Source of the DNA: Amanita rubescens
Lineage: Eukaryota > Basidiomycota > Agaricomycetes > Agaricales > Amanitaceae
Direction of reading: 5' to 3'
NCBI GenBank assembly: GCA_015039365.1
Contig: WION01000020.1
Location: forward strand, 1-64,000
DNA: 64,000 nucleotides
The notes below the pieces were generated by a model. That model was not told the DNA's origin and did not search any database. It saw only the letters and a program-made list of their open reading frames with translations. The stretch's first letter is position 1. Every line of letters starts with the position of its first letter. Position numbers and translations under genes: made by a program. Shown in pieces: positions 9,623 through 19,764 of this stretch.

Positions 9623-12147
9623 ATGGCTAACAGAACTCCGTACAAAGGACGCCAACGGAAATTGTTAATTGCACTCGATGTGGGGACGACATTTAGTGGT
9701 GTTAGTTACAGGTGCGCAGTTTTAGTTCTTAGTAGAATAACCAGCTCAATTATTATCTGGTATTAGCATCCTGGAACCCGGTAAACCTCCCGAGACTTTC
9801 TCAGTTAATCGGTGGCGTACGATCTCTATGGCACATAACGAAGACTGACGTTATGTAGGTTTCCTGCGCAGATTCATGGGCATTCAAAAATACCATCCGT
9901 GCTTTATTACGATGCGGATGGCGTGGCTCATGCTATTGGCGCTGAAGCTGTTCAAGATGGTATCGAAGAAATTGCGAAAGATAGCGGGTGGACGAAGGCG
10001 GCTTGGTATGCGCGTTTACGGCATCAAAACTTCATGCTCATGAACTCTGGTGTTAGGTTCAAATTGCATTTGCATCCAAAAGTTATCGAAACGGCATACA
10101 TAACGGTTCTGAACAAGAATCCTCTTCCAGAGGGGATCCCTGTGGTTAATATATTCGCCGATCTATTACGATATCTCTACCGCTGTACGAAGGAGTACTT
10201 CGAACAATCCCATACATCGGGCGACACGCTTTGGGTATCTCTTCAGAAAGATGTGCATTTCGTATTAACCCATCCAAATGGCTGGGGTGGGTTCCAGCAG
10301 AGTCAAATGAAAGAAGCAGCTCTCAAAGCCGGCTTGGTTCCTGATATGGATACAGCCAATACGAACATATCGTTTGTGACGGAAGGAGAGGCGAGCCTGA
10401 ATTATTGCATCTGCAACGGGCTTTCGAAAGATGCGTTCAAGGTCTGAACACCATTTTGCGTCGCATATTTCACTGCTATATCTATTATAGAACGGTAAAG
10501 GTGTCGTAATCGTAGACGCAGGTTAGACCGTATCGTTCATTTAAAGTGTTTGATCACTTACGCCCATGGTCTCAGGTGGTGGAACCATAGATATTAGTGC
10601 CTATGCTCAAACTTCTCCATTGGGTAATTCGTACGAAGAAATCGCAGCAAGTAGATGTGGGTCATATACCTTCGATATCATGGATGCAGCGAGTCTTACG
10701 ACGAGTAGGTTATGTGAAAGGGTCCGTCTTTGTCACGGACAACGCAGAAAGCTTCCTTAGGGGTGAGCTTGCAATCCTTTTTGTTTGACCTTCTAGTATA
10801 GCTGCCCTGCACACTATCAAGATCACCTTCATGGTTCCGACTTCTCTGCAGAGGAGGAAATCAAACGTATGGTTAAAGAGTTCGACGAGCGCACCAAATT
10901 GTCCTTCCGACGCAGCGAAGATGCCCTGTATATCAAGTTTGGAGGCCTGCGCGATACTGATCCTTCAAGGGGAATAACGTCCGGCCAGTTGAAGCTAGCA
11001 GGGCATGTGTCTTTTTTCATCATTACTCAGGCCGATCAACTCACTTATTTTTAGGTCGGATGTAGCCCGCTTTTTCGCTCCGTCTTTACATTGTATCCTG
11101 GAAGCAATATTGGAAATGAGGCAGAATGCGACAACGCCTATTTCGGTAATTTACTGTATTTTCGGATAGTATTAGCATCGCTGACAGCTTCATAGTCCGT
11201 ATTTCTCGTCGGGGGCTTCGCCGGCAGTGATTATTTGTATAAGGAGATCAATGTTGCGCTTCAACATCTTGGGATTGACGTCTCTCGGCCAGAAGGACAT
11301 TTGTACGAGTAATTGCCTTTCGTCTATGGCAAGAACTAAACAACATATAGAAATAAAGCTGTCGCCAGTGGCGCTATATCATTCTATGTCGATCATTACG
11401 TCGAGAAACGGATCGTGAAAGTTACCTATGGTAACCCCTGCTCGTATATCTACAATCCGCATGACCCCGAACACCTGAAACGGGTTACGCAAGTGTATGA
11501 ATCGCAGTCGAAAAAGCGATACATACGAGGTGCATTTGACGTAATAGTGCGCAAGGTAAGTTGATGATTCTCTCTTTTCGTCGTGTCTTGATCGTCATGG
11601 AAGGGCACCCAAGTTTCCGAAACGGAAGAGTTCCGTCGCTCCTACTGGTATACTTCCACTACACGCGATAACATGCATCATATCAAGAATGAGATTTTTG
11701 TTTATCGTGGCTCAATTTCAAATCCTTCTTGGATGGATATTGATAAAGGTTTGTCATATGATGTATATTGTCAGGGGACTGAAGATGACATCTCAAGATT
11801 CCTACTTCAAACTTTGCGTTGTTGAAGCGAACACGACGAGACTCAGCCAACTTCTCGAACCTCAGCAGATCACAACAGGGAAAAGGAAGAATAAAAGAAC
11901 AACTTTCTTTTATGAGCTGAAGTACGATATCATACTGTCACTTGGTTTGACGGTAAACAAGGCCGAAATAGCTTGGAAAGAGAATGTAGGTTTCGTTCCA
12001 GTTTGCATTTTAACTTCATCACTGAGAATGAATCAGGGGCGTGAAGTGAGGTATGTGACTTTACAACTCAAAGTGGAAGCATAACCGTCATTGCGCACTT
12101 GTTGCAGAAGTACCGCACGACTCGTGTACGATCCGTTGGATAACTAA
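9623..12147 (+). CDS. HSPA12-type Hsp70-like ATPase, intact copy
   Basis: The best-preserved Hsp70-like gene of the cluster, with about ten introns of 50-60 nt. The start at 9623 leads quickly to phosphate-1 (LLIALDVGTTFSGVSY). Then come FPAQ, KIPSVLYYDADG, LTHPNGWGGFQQSQM, ISFVTEGEASLNYC, phosphate-2 (VVIVDAG, intron, GGGTIDISAYA), YVKGSVFVTDNAESFL, and the adenosine motif (VFLVGGFAGSDYLY). The C-terminal part ends FFYELKYDIILSLGL...STARLVYDPLDN, the usual finish of this fungal group. All three nucleotide-binding motifs are present, so ATP binding is expected. The group lacks the canonical Hsp70 substrate-binding domain and EEVD tail, so an ordinary chaperone role should not be assumed. Paired head to head with the coiled-coil gene at 7326. 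Confidence 0.85.
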
Positions 12148-12613
12148 TGGAAGTATGGGGTAATGTTTTCGCGCTTGGAAATCGAGCATTCAGGGTTATC
12201 TTCGTGATCTGCTGTCATTTTAAATTCATACTTTCTGAATCACACCATTATCGCAATGAGAAAGACGAAAACTTGGCTGCGATCACTTGGCGAGGCAAAC
12301 AAACGAGTGAGAAGCATCACGACGCTTGGCTTGGCTGCGCTTTGTGTGCTTCATAATTAATACCCTTAACAAAGACTTGCTTAAAACCTCTCTTTGATGC
12401 ACGCCGCCGTCGCTGCGCCGACTATATAAATGAGCCACGATAGCATATTTACGCCGGTCCGGACACATGGCGAGCTTCACATTTTCGTCTACGTTTCCTC
12501 TTACATTCATTTTATAGTCTCATTTTTCCAAGTCACTGCCTTGGTCAAATTAGTTCATTTAATATATCAGGTGGTACCGATAATCGAGCCTTGCTTTGAT
12601 CGCTATTTGGTCA
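12148..12613. other. Spacer between the Hsp70-like cluster and the BTB array
   Basis: No gene seen. The last 150 bp lead into the first truncated BTB copy and are pyrimidine-rich, but lack the conserved upstream blocks found before the other copies. Confidence 0.4.
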
Positions 12614-12900
12614 TGCCCGATAGAAACGAAGAACTTTACTCTCTGGCTGACATGATAGTTTTCCAAGTAAGCGACTTTCTCCAATCTTGATAGTACCCAG
12701 CCATCCACGCTGCTATACGGGGTCGAAAATCAGTTGTTCAAAGTACATCGACATTTATTTGTTAAATTACCACCAATATTCCGTGATAAGCTCAGTCCGG
12801 CGCCCGATGGTGCAGAAGTAGCCCGAGCCGGTTTAATGGACAGAAAACCGCTTGTTTTGTACGGTATTGAAAAGAAGGGTTTGAACCGTTGTGCAGGTTA
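12614..12900 (+). pseudogene. BTB/POZ gene, truncated first copy of the array
   Basis: Begins like its neighbours (MPDRNEELYSLADMIVFQ, then a GTAAGC donor) and continues after the intron with the BTB core (QLFKVHRHLFVKLPPIFRD), down to PLVLYGIEKKGLNR. The homology stops there and runs into the dispersed element at 12903. The end of the BTB fold, the BACK-like helices and the Cys cluster are missing. It is a 5' fragment, not a short functional gene. Confidence 0.75.
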
Positions 12901-12902
12901 GA

Positions 12903-13010
12903 GGGCCGAGGGAGACCTGGTGGGAGAAAGGGGAGGCTAGGGTCTTAGACATGCGTTGCTGCCCACTCAGGTAGGGGCTTGTGCAAAGTTGGAGGTTGAC
13001 TCGGCGTATA
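12903..13010. repeat. Dispersed spacer element, copy 1 of 3
   Basis: About 100 bp with a shared core (GGGGAGGCTAGGGTCTTA, then TGCAAAGTTGGAGG). It recurs at 15740-15850 and 18160-18260, each time upstream of a BTB gene. This copy is the most diverged. It has no coding potential shared by the copies. Confidence 0.7.
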
Positions 13011-13086
13011 CCACGCGCCATCTCACCGTGATCTCGGAGTTGAACGTTAACAGGTCTATTGTCCAATGTATGTATCTTAGATTACC

Positions 13087-13189
13087 GTGCGGCGATTTGA
13101 GGCGATAAAAGATCAGATGGTTTTGATTGTATAACTTGTACATAGCACTACAGCGTTAAGCGAGCTTCACGACTCAATTACCCTTAACC
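13087..13189 (+). promoter_or_regulatory. Class A upstream region of a BTB gene
   Basis: Shares with the regions before 16017 and 18471 a block ending GATCAGATG, a TATAA-type element about 60 bp before the ATG, and the block AAGCGAGCTTCAC close to the start codon. It is the likely core promoter and 5' leader. Confidence 0.55.
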
Positions 13190-14066
13190 ATGCCCGACAA
13201 AAACGAAGAATATTACCTTGAAGTTATTGTTTTCCAAGTAAGCGTCTGTCTTCCATATAAATGGCTAGCTACTGATTGAGTGGCATCAGGTTGAAGACCA
13301 ATTGTTTAAAGTACCTCGACATTTATTCGTCAAATTATCACAAGTATTTCGCGACATGTTTGAGCTCCCAGTACCTGAGGGTGTGGAAGCGGACGGTTCA
13401 TCGGATAAACAACCCCTTGTTCTGGAAAGCATCGAAAAGAAGGACTTCGTTCCACTGCTGCGATGCCTTTATCCATTGTGGGTTCCGGTCTCGCCCAATG
13501 CTTGACCCGTTTTCTCATTTCGAACGATAAGGCAATTTCCGGTGAATCCCAACATGACCTTTACGCTTGAAGAATGGCAATCGGTGTTGAAACTGACATC
13601 GTTGTATGAGATGATCCAAGTCAAGAAGTTTGCCATCGAAAAAATGAATCCGTTGCTCACTACGCTTCCCGCTCTACAAATTCACCTCGCAAAGACTTAT
13701 GGTATTCGGGAATGGCTTGCACCAGGCTTTTTGAGACTCGCGCACCGCATCAAGCCATTGGATGAGGAAGATGTCAGACTCGTTGGACTGACTGATTCAT
13801 TGAAGATTTGTGCCCTGCGAGAAAACGGGAAGCGTTGCGACATGTGCCGTTCACTTGGCGTCAGTCTGGAAGGGATTGGCAGTACATTTGGTATCCATGA
13901 TCTGGATCTCCCGGACACGGTGTCCGGATGCGGGCAAACCTGCGTATGCCCTAAATCACCAGTACCTGAAGCGGAACCTGATGTTGAAAACACATTTGGC
14001 CAGACTCAGTGGCCAGGGGTAGGACGTTCCCGGAAGAAGGGTTGGGGGTCCGGGAGTAGGCAATAG
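13190..14066 (+). CDS. BTB/POZ protein with C-terminal Cys cluster
   Basis: Three exons: 13190-13237, 13290-13477 and 13532-14066. About 256 residues. The BTB core begins in exon 1 (EEYYLEVIVFQ) and continues VEDQLFKVPRHLFVKLSQVF through LLRCLYPL. A BACK-like helical part follows (TLEEWQSVLKLTSLYEM, LQIHLAKTYGIREWLAPGF, KPLDEEDVRLVGL). Then comes the Cys module: RCDMC, about 35 residues, then GCGQTCVC. The third Cys of the first knuckle (CxxCxxC in sister genes) is Leu here. BTB domains mediate dimerisation and often link to Cullin-3; whether this group does is unknown. The tail is Gly/Arg/Lys-rich. Start fixed by alignment to seven sister genes. Confidence 0.85.
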
Positions 14067-14289
14067 CTGGTACTAGCTGGTACTAGTATTCAAGTGCGGG
14101 CCAGAAGTCAGGCTGGGAGTAAAAAGTTCAGCCTTTTCATAAATTCCGGCTACATGCCTTACTGCATAATCGGATCATACCGCGTGCTCGGCTATCGGCT
14201 ACCGAACGACCGCGTACCACTGGGACATCCATAATATCGACCATGCCTTACTACTGCCTTACTGCTTTCCCACAAACACCAAAGATTAC

Positions 14290-15296
14290 TCGATGCGAGA
14301 TGCGTGGTACGTTTTATGGCAAGATAAATGCTCCTCTCGTGACCGAACCAGATGTTTGATTTCCAACGTTCAGTTGATGGGCGATGGAACGGATACAACG
14401 TAAGTAACGCAGTCAACATCCTTTTTCTTGAATTCATGCTCTATACAGGAACACCGATTGTGATTACTCTGCTGCATACATTATGCTGTTCACAGACGCT
14501 GCGGGTTTCGTTGGGTATGGAATGACATTAACGGCTGGACGTGGGAATGACACCGTGAGCATGTCGATACTTCTTGTCTTATACTTGCTCACGGCATGTA
14601 GGTCTGCCGTGCAACAAAAGACCTCGCCAACAGGCTTAAGTATCGGGAAATAGACTGAAAACCTTTTACGTATATGGGAAAGACATTGTGATGGTGGATA
14701 TTCAGTTGAGATGGTGAGCATCTGTATTCATTTTGATTCGCAATGAGGGAGGCTAATTCTTCAGTGCAAAGGATCGGCTCGGAGAAAGGCGCGATACATC
14801 TCGCGGTGGCGTCGGTGGATAACGCGCTTTGGGATATGTATACACGATCGAGAAAGAAGCCTCTGCAGAAGTTAGTCGTGGATATGACCCCCGTGCGTTG
14901 GTTTCATTCTTCCAGTGTTTAAATGTATGCTGATCGGTGTTGGATGAACAGGAAGAGATGGCCGTTCGACTACTTTCAGGTATATTACAGATGCCATCAC
15001 AGAGGAAGAGGCGTTGCAGTTGCTTAGAGAAAAAGACGCAGGGAAGAAGGAACGGAGAAATCGGTACGCAAGCCATTCTCCGATATTCCTCGCGATCACA
15101 GATATCATATGTTACATCCGTTGGATGAATGGGTACGATACAGCGCATCGTACACTGTATCAACGTCCTAAATTTCGTTCCGCAGGTTACAGCGATGAAA
15201 AAAATCGTTTGTCTTACCAAGGAAGCAATCACTAGCGGATTCAACCACTTCAAGATGAAAACCGGCCCCAACGTTGAAGAAGACCTGCACCAGGCT
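14290..15296 (+). pseudogene. Enolase-superfamily gene remnant (ENOSF1 / L-fuconate dehydratase type)
   Basis: Pieces in order match this family: GDGTD, NTDCDYSAAYIMLFTDA, GYGMTLTAGRGNDT, QLRW plus IGSEKGAIHLAVASVDNALW, LVVDMTP, RYITDAITEEEALQLLREK, and KIVCLTKEAITSGFNHFKMK followed by TGPNVEEDL. Plausible ~50-nt introns remain between them. The copy is clearly dead: an in-frame TGA stands where the family has Arg in DVRFPTS, another stop follows REID, and frameshifts lie at MGKT/QLRW and EEM/RSTTF. The catalytic half of the barrel is missing because homology switches at 15297 to a BTB fragment. It was probably caught during array rearrangement. No other gene here belongs to this pathway. Confidence 0.75.
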
Positions 15297-15420
15297 TTTT
15301 TAGGCTCGCGCACCGCATCAAGCCATTGGATGAGGAAGATGTCCAACTCGTGGGATTGACTGATTTATTGAAGATTTGTGCCCTGCGGGGAAACGGGGAG
15401 TGTGGTTCACATGGTGCACG
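15297..15420 (+). pseudogene. BTB gene fragment joined to the enolase-family remnant
   Basis: Encodes a piece of the BACK-like region (PGFFRLAHRIKPLDEED, then LVGLTDLLKICALRGNGE), nearly identical to the same stretch in the genes at 13190 and 18471. It starts exactly where the enolase-family homology ends and stops before the Cys cluster. It is a recombination scar, not a gene. Confidence 0.75.
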
Positions 15421-15589
15421 GCCGTTCGCTAGCACTTCTCTTCAGACTCAACGCGATCCGGGGAGGCACCTCTACTGGAATTCTCGTAGATGATTGAGAT
15501 AGACTTGGTGAACTTGAAGAAGCTGAACTATTTACTCCCAGTTCCTTTCTTCCCAACTTTCTTCTACTTTTTACATCTCCACGAGCTCA

Positions 15590-15737
15590 CCGGGACTTTT
15601 TTACCTCCCTCCAGTTTAGGTAAGTAAGGGGATATAGTAGGGCATACGCAGGTGTGCATGCATCCGGACACCGTGCCCGGGATATCCAAACCACAGATAC
15701 CAAATGTATCGCCGATCTCTTTCAGACCAACGCGGTC
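15590..15737 (-). pseudogene. Inverted BTB C-terminal fragment
   Basis: On the minus strand the sequence reads VGLKEIGDTFGICGLDIPG followed by TVSGCMHTCVC. This is the Cys-cluster end of the array genes in opposite orientation to all of them. No BTB core precedes it. It ends next to the dispersed element at 15740. The inversion shows that the array rearranges by more than unequal crossing-over. Confidence 0.75.
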
Positions 15738-15739
15738 AG

Positions 15740-15850
15740 AGGGACAAGGGAGAGAACAGACCTGGGAAGGGGAGGCTAGGGTCTTAGGCACGCGTTGCCC
15801 GCTTAGCTAGGTGCGCAGTGTGCAAAGTTGGAGGCTGACCCCTGTCATCA
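15740..15850. repeat. Dispersed spacer element, copy 2 of 3
   Basis: Closely matches the copy at 18160-18260, including GACCTGGGAAGGGGAGGC and GTGCAAAGTTGGAGGCTGAC. The similarity extends downstream through a second shared block (GTTGAATCC...AAGAAACTC...GTGAGCTTTTCCGCTGTCC) up to about 15950. Confidence 0.75.
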
Positions 15851-15944
15851 AGTTAACTTCTTCCGCTTCTTCAATTGTGCGCTGTGCAATTCCTACTGTT
15901 GAATCCGAAGAAACTCTGTGAGCTTTTCCGCTGTCCTATGTCTC

Positions 15945-16016
15945 TAGCAATGTGCTTTTGCCAATAGTATAAGTAGTGCCACTGCGCCAAGCGAGCTTCA
16001 CTTCAGTCACCCAAAC
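15945..16016 (+). promoter_or_regulatory. Class A upstream region of a BTB gene
   Basis: Contains GTGCTTTTGCCAATAGTATAAGTAGTG (in two blocks: GCTTTTGCCAATAG and TATAAGTAG) and AAGCGAGCTTCACTTCAG just before the ATG. This is almost identical to the region before 18471. Confidence 0.55.
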
Positions 16017-16879
16017 ATGCCTGACAAAAACGAAGAATATTACCTTGAAGTTATTGTTCTCCAAGTAAGCGGCCGTCTTCCATATAACTGGCTAGCTACT
16101 GATCGGCTGGTATCAGGTTGAAAACCAATTGTTTAAAGTACCTCGACATTTATTCGTCAAATTATCACCAGTATTTCGCGACATGTTCGAGCGCCCAGTG
16201 CCTGAGGGCACTGAAGCAGACGGTTCATCTGATAAACAGCCGCTTGTTCTGGGAGGCATCGAAAAGAAGGATTTCGTTCCACTGCTTCGATGCCTTTATC
16301 CATTGTGGGTTCTGGTCTCACCCAGTGCTTGACGCTGTTTTCTCATTTGGAACGATAAGACCGCAATTTCCAGCAAATCCTGACACGACTCAGACCTTTA
16401 CACTTGAAGAATGGCAATCAGTGTTGAAACTGACATCGCTGTACGAGATGACTCAAGTCAAGAAGTTTGCCATCAAAAAAATGGATCCGCTACTCATTAC
16501 ACTCCCTGCTCTACAAATTCAACTCGCAAGGACTTATGATATTCAGGAATGGCTCGCACCAGGCTTTCTGAGGCTCGCGCACCGCATCAAGCCACTGGAT
16601 GAAGAAGATGCCAGACTCGTGGGATTATCTGATTCATTCAAGATTTGTGCCCTACGAGAAAACTGGAAGCGTTGCGACAGGTGCGGTTCATGTGGCGTTG
16701 GTCTGAAAGAGATTGGCGATACATTTGGTTTCCGTGATTCGAATCTCCCGAACACGGTGTCCGGATGCAAGCAAACTTGTGTATGCTCTAAATCACCGAT
16801 CGTCACCGGTGGAAATATTACTCAAAGTGACTGGGCGGCGACGTACTTACGTAGCCAGAAGTTAGGCACCCAGCGTTAG
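16017..16879 (+). CDS. BTB/POZ protein with C-terminal Cys cluster
   Basis: Three exons, the first 16017-16064 and ending on a Gln codon before GTAAGC. About 250 residues. BTB core VENQLFKVPRHLFVKLSPVF to LLRCLYPL; BACK-like helices with TLEEWQSVLKLTSLYEM and LAPGFLRLAHRIKPLDEED. The full Cys cluster is present: RCDRCGSC, GVGLKEIGDTFGF, then GCKQTCVC. The tail after the cluster is short and unrelated to that of its sisters. The second intron (GTGGGT donor, phase 2) is placed as in the 13190 gene. Confidence 0.85.
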
Positions 16880-17336
16880 CTGGCTGACTCGGAGCTCAAG
16901 TTGGGACTGGTAAATAGTTAGTTCCACTTTTCACCATTCCTCGATCCTGGTCCATCATTAGCTACATGTCTCATGAATTCCAGTAAAGATGGCAACTGCT
17001 TGTATTCTGGGCCGCATTTCATCCACTAATACATAATTGATCATCGATCATACGCATATAGTTTTGTCCGCAGCAAACCACCTTGCGCAGGTGCGAGTGT
17101 GGCAAGGTGTCGCACTGCGCTGATGTGAGAGGGAAGGTTTTTTGTGAGCTTCGAGTTACCAGGGCTTAATCTCCGAAACAGCTCACGCACAACATTATCC
17201 TCCATATCAGTAGGTCTTATCATGTAAGTTGTAGAAGATCGTCATGAGATAACGAGTTGCGCAAGGGCTGCACGTTGAAAACAGCCGCCATAAGACCGAA
17301 TCTTTCGTTATAACATTAGTACGGCCTCGATTAACC
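16880..17336 (+). promoter_or_regulatory. Class B upstream region of a BTB copy
   Basis: From about 17041 the sequence matches the regions before 19765 and 21413. Shared blocks are a CATACGCATATA-type stretch, TTTTGTCCGCAG, GGCTTAATCTCC, AACAGCTCACGCACAAC, TCTTATCATGTAAG, and close to the start TAAGACCGAATCTTTCGTTATAAC followed by AGTACGGCCT. It differs completely from the class A regions. The part before 17041 shows nothing recognisable. Confidence 0.5.
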
Positions 17337-17880
17337 ATGCCCGACAAAAACGAAGAATATTACCTTGAAGTTATTGTTTTCCAAGTAAGCGAGTACCTGA
17401 GGGTGTGGAAGCGGACGGTTCATGGGATAAACAGCCGCTTGTTCTGGAAGGCATCGAAAAGAAGGACTTCGTTCCACTGCTTCTCGGATGTCTTTATCCA
17501 TTGTGGGTCCCGGTCTCACCCAATGCTTGACCCCGTTTTCTCATTTCGGACGATAAAGCAATTTCCGGTGAATCCCAACTTCACGCTTAAAGAATGGCAA
17601 TCGGTGTTGAAACTGTCATCGTTGTATGACATGATGGGTCCATCGCTCACTACGCTTCCCGCTCTACAAATTCACCTGGCAAAGACTATGGTATTCGGGA
17701 ATGGCTCGCACCAGGCTTTTTGAGGCTCGCGCACCATCAAGCCATTAGATGAGGAAGATGTCAGATTCGTGGGACTGACTGATTCATTGAAGATTTGTGC
17801 CCTGCGAGAAAACGGGAAGTGTTGCGACATGTGCCGTTCACTTGGCGTCTGGAAGGGATTGGCGGTACATTTGGAAAACC
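17337..17880 (+). pseudogene. BTB gene with internal deletions
   Basis: Starts normally (MPDKNEEYYLEVIVFQ), but the first intron breaks off after seven bases and joins directly to the middle of exon 2 (VPEGVEADGSWDKQPLVLEG). About 30 residues of BTB core are lost, together with the splice acceptor. A small insertion changes LLRCLYPL to LLLGCLYPL. The BACK-like part has lost LYEM...KKFAIEKM, and a frame change follows at LAKT. The end runs into unrelated sequence after CDMCRSLG. It is not functional. Confidence 0.8.
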
Positions 17881-18159
17881 CGACGGCACAGCGACGACGC
17901 GAGGGGTCCGTTTGGGCCCCAGATTGGGGCAACCGGATGGGGGGCTAGACCACTGGCCACCGGCCACCACTGGTCCTATGAGAGACGGAACACGCTTACG
18001 TTAACCCAAAGCCAGTCAGATCAGGTAACGATCTGATTGTGTATTCTATCAGCGCGGCGTTAGGGCAGCGGTTACATAAGCTCTCTGAGTTTGATGAGCC
18101 CCTTCGCAAGGGCGAAACGGTTCGCACTTCTATCAGGATGCCCATACTTATGGCCTGAG

Positions 18160-18260
18160 GGAGAGGAGACCTGGGAAGGGGAGGCTAGGGTCTTAGGCAC
18201 ACGTTGCCCACTTCGATAGGTGCGCAGTGTGCAAAGTTGGAGGCTGACCCCTGTCACCAA
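18160..18260. repeat. Dispersed spacer element, copy 3 of 3
   Basis: Near-identical to the copy at 15740 over about 100 bp and again in the following 60-70 bp block. It sits about 210 bp upstream of the next BTB start, as copy 2 does for the gene at 16017, so element and promoter were probably duplicated together. Confidence 0.75.
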
Positions 18261-18360
18261 GCTATGTGCAATTCCCACTGTTGAATCCAAAGAAACTCGG
18301 TGAGCTTTTCCGCTGTCCCATGTCTCCAGCAAATGATGTATGTACCTGCGTAATTATCAG

Positions 18361-18470
18361 ATTATCTTGCGGCGATTTGAGCCGATGAAAGATCAGATGC
18401 TTTTGCCAATAGTATAAGTAGTGCCACTCCACTGCGCTCCAAGCGAGCTTCACTTCAGTTACCCCTAACC
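18361..18470 (+). promoter_or_regulatory. Class A upstream region of a BTB gene
   Basis: Holds the complete class A set: GCGGCGATTTGAGCCGATGA, AAAGATCAGATG, a TATAAGTAG element, and CAAGCGAGCTTCACTTCAG before the ATG at 18471. Confidence 0.55.
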
Positions 18471-19345
18471 ATGCCCGACAAAAATGAAGAATATTACCTT
18501 GAAGTTATTGTTTTCCAAGTAAGCGACCGTCTTCCATATAAATGGCTAGCTACTGATCGGCTGGTATCAGGTTGAAGACCAATTGTTTAAAGTACCTCGA
18601 CATTTATTCGTCAAATTATCACAAGTATTTCGCGACATGTTTGAGCTCCCAGTACCTGAGGGTGTGGAAGCGGACGGTTCATCGGATAAACAACCGCTTG
18701 TTCTGGAAGGCATCGAAAAGAAGGACTTCGTTCCACTGCTGCGATGTCTTTATCCATTGTGGGTTCTGGTCTCGCCCAATGCTTGACCCCGTTTTCTCAT
18801 TTCGAACGATAAGGCAATTTCCGGTGAATCCTAGCATGAATTTTACGCTTAAAGAGTGGCAATCGGTGTTGAAACTGACATCGCTGTATGAGATGACTCA
18901 GGTCAAGAAGTTCGCCATCGAAAAAATGAATACATTACTCATTACACTTCCCGCTCTACAAATTCACCTCGCAAAGACTTATGATATTCGGGAGTGGCTC
19001 GCACCAGGCTTTTTGAGGCTCGCGCACCGCATCAAGCCATTGGATGAGGAAGACGCCGGACTCGTGGGATTGTCTGATTCATTTAAGATTTGTGCCCTGC
19101 GAGAAAAGGGGAAGCGTTGCGACAGGTGCGGTTCATGTGGCGTTGGTCTGAAAGAGATTGGCGATACATTTGGTATCCGTGATTCGGATCTCCCGGGCGT
19201 GACAGTGTCCGGATGCACGGAAACTTGTGTATGCCTTGAATCACCTGAACTGGAGGCTCGTAGCGACATCTGGACGTATAGAGATACTACGAAGGAGAAG
19301 AAGAAAAAATTGGCGAGAAAGATAGACTCGGACTGGGGCTTGTAG
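18471..19345 (+). CDS. BTB/POZ protein with C-terminal Cys cluster
   Basis: Three exons. The protein is very close to those at 13190 and 16017, so this is a recent duplicate. BTB core VEDQLFKVPRHLFVKLSQVF; BACK-like region FTLKEWQSVLKLTSLYEM to DEEDAGLVGLSDSF; full Cys cluster RCDRCGSC...GCTETCVC. The tail is Lys-rich (KEKKKKLARK) and ends DSDWGL. First intron 51 nt with stops, so it must be spliced. It has a class A upstream region. Confidence 0.85.
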
Positions 19346-19409
19346 ATAGAGTTCGGCTTCTTTCCCCGTCGTCGAACCCACTCGCCTTCCCGGACCGCGT
19401 TTCATCCAT

Positions 19410-19764
19410 TAATTGATAATCATGCGCATATACTTTTGTTTGCAGTAAACCACCTTGCCTTCTCCAGGTGCGAGGGTTGCACTGATCAGCTGAGCTGCTA
19501 AGAGAAGGTGGAGGGAAAATAGTTTTTTGTGAGCTTCCAGTCACCGGCGGGGCTTAATCTCCTAATCAGCTCATGCACAAGGTTATCCCCCATGTTAAAT
19601 CTTATCATCATGAGATGATGAGTTGCGCAAAGGGCTGAGATGGGGTGTATGAGATTCAGGGGTTGGCCCTTTGCGTGGAAAACAGCCACCATAAGACCGA
19701 ATCTTTGCCAGTTATAACGTTAACACTAGTACGGCCTGCTCCTAGCCTTACTTGCCGCACCACC
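19410..19764 (+). promoter_or_regulatory. Class B upstream region of a BTB copy
   Basis: Matches the regions before 17337 and 21413: CATGCGCATATACTTTTGTT, GTAAACCACCTTGCC, GGCTTAATCTCC, ATCCCCCATGTTAAATCTTA, TAAGACCGAATCTTTG, then GTTATAAC and CTAGTACGGCCTG. Confidence 0.5.

Noticed and set aside
14753..15346. 197-codon minus-strand open frame
   Set aside because: It is antisense to the decayed enolase-family exons and the BTB fragment, both of which have clear family matches on the plus strand.
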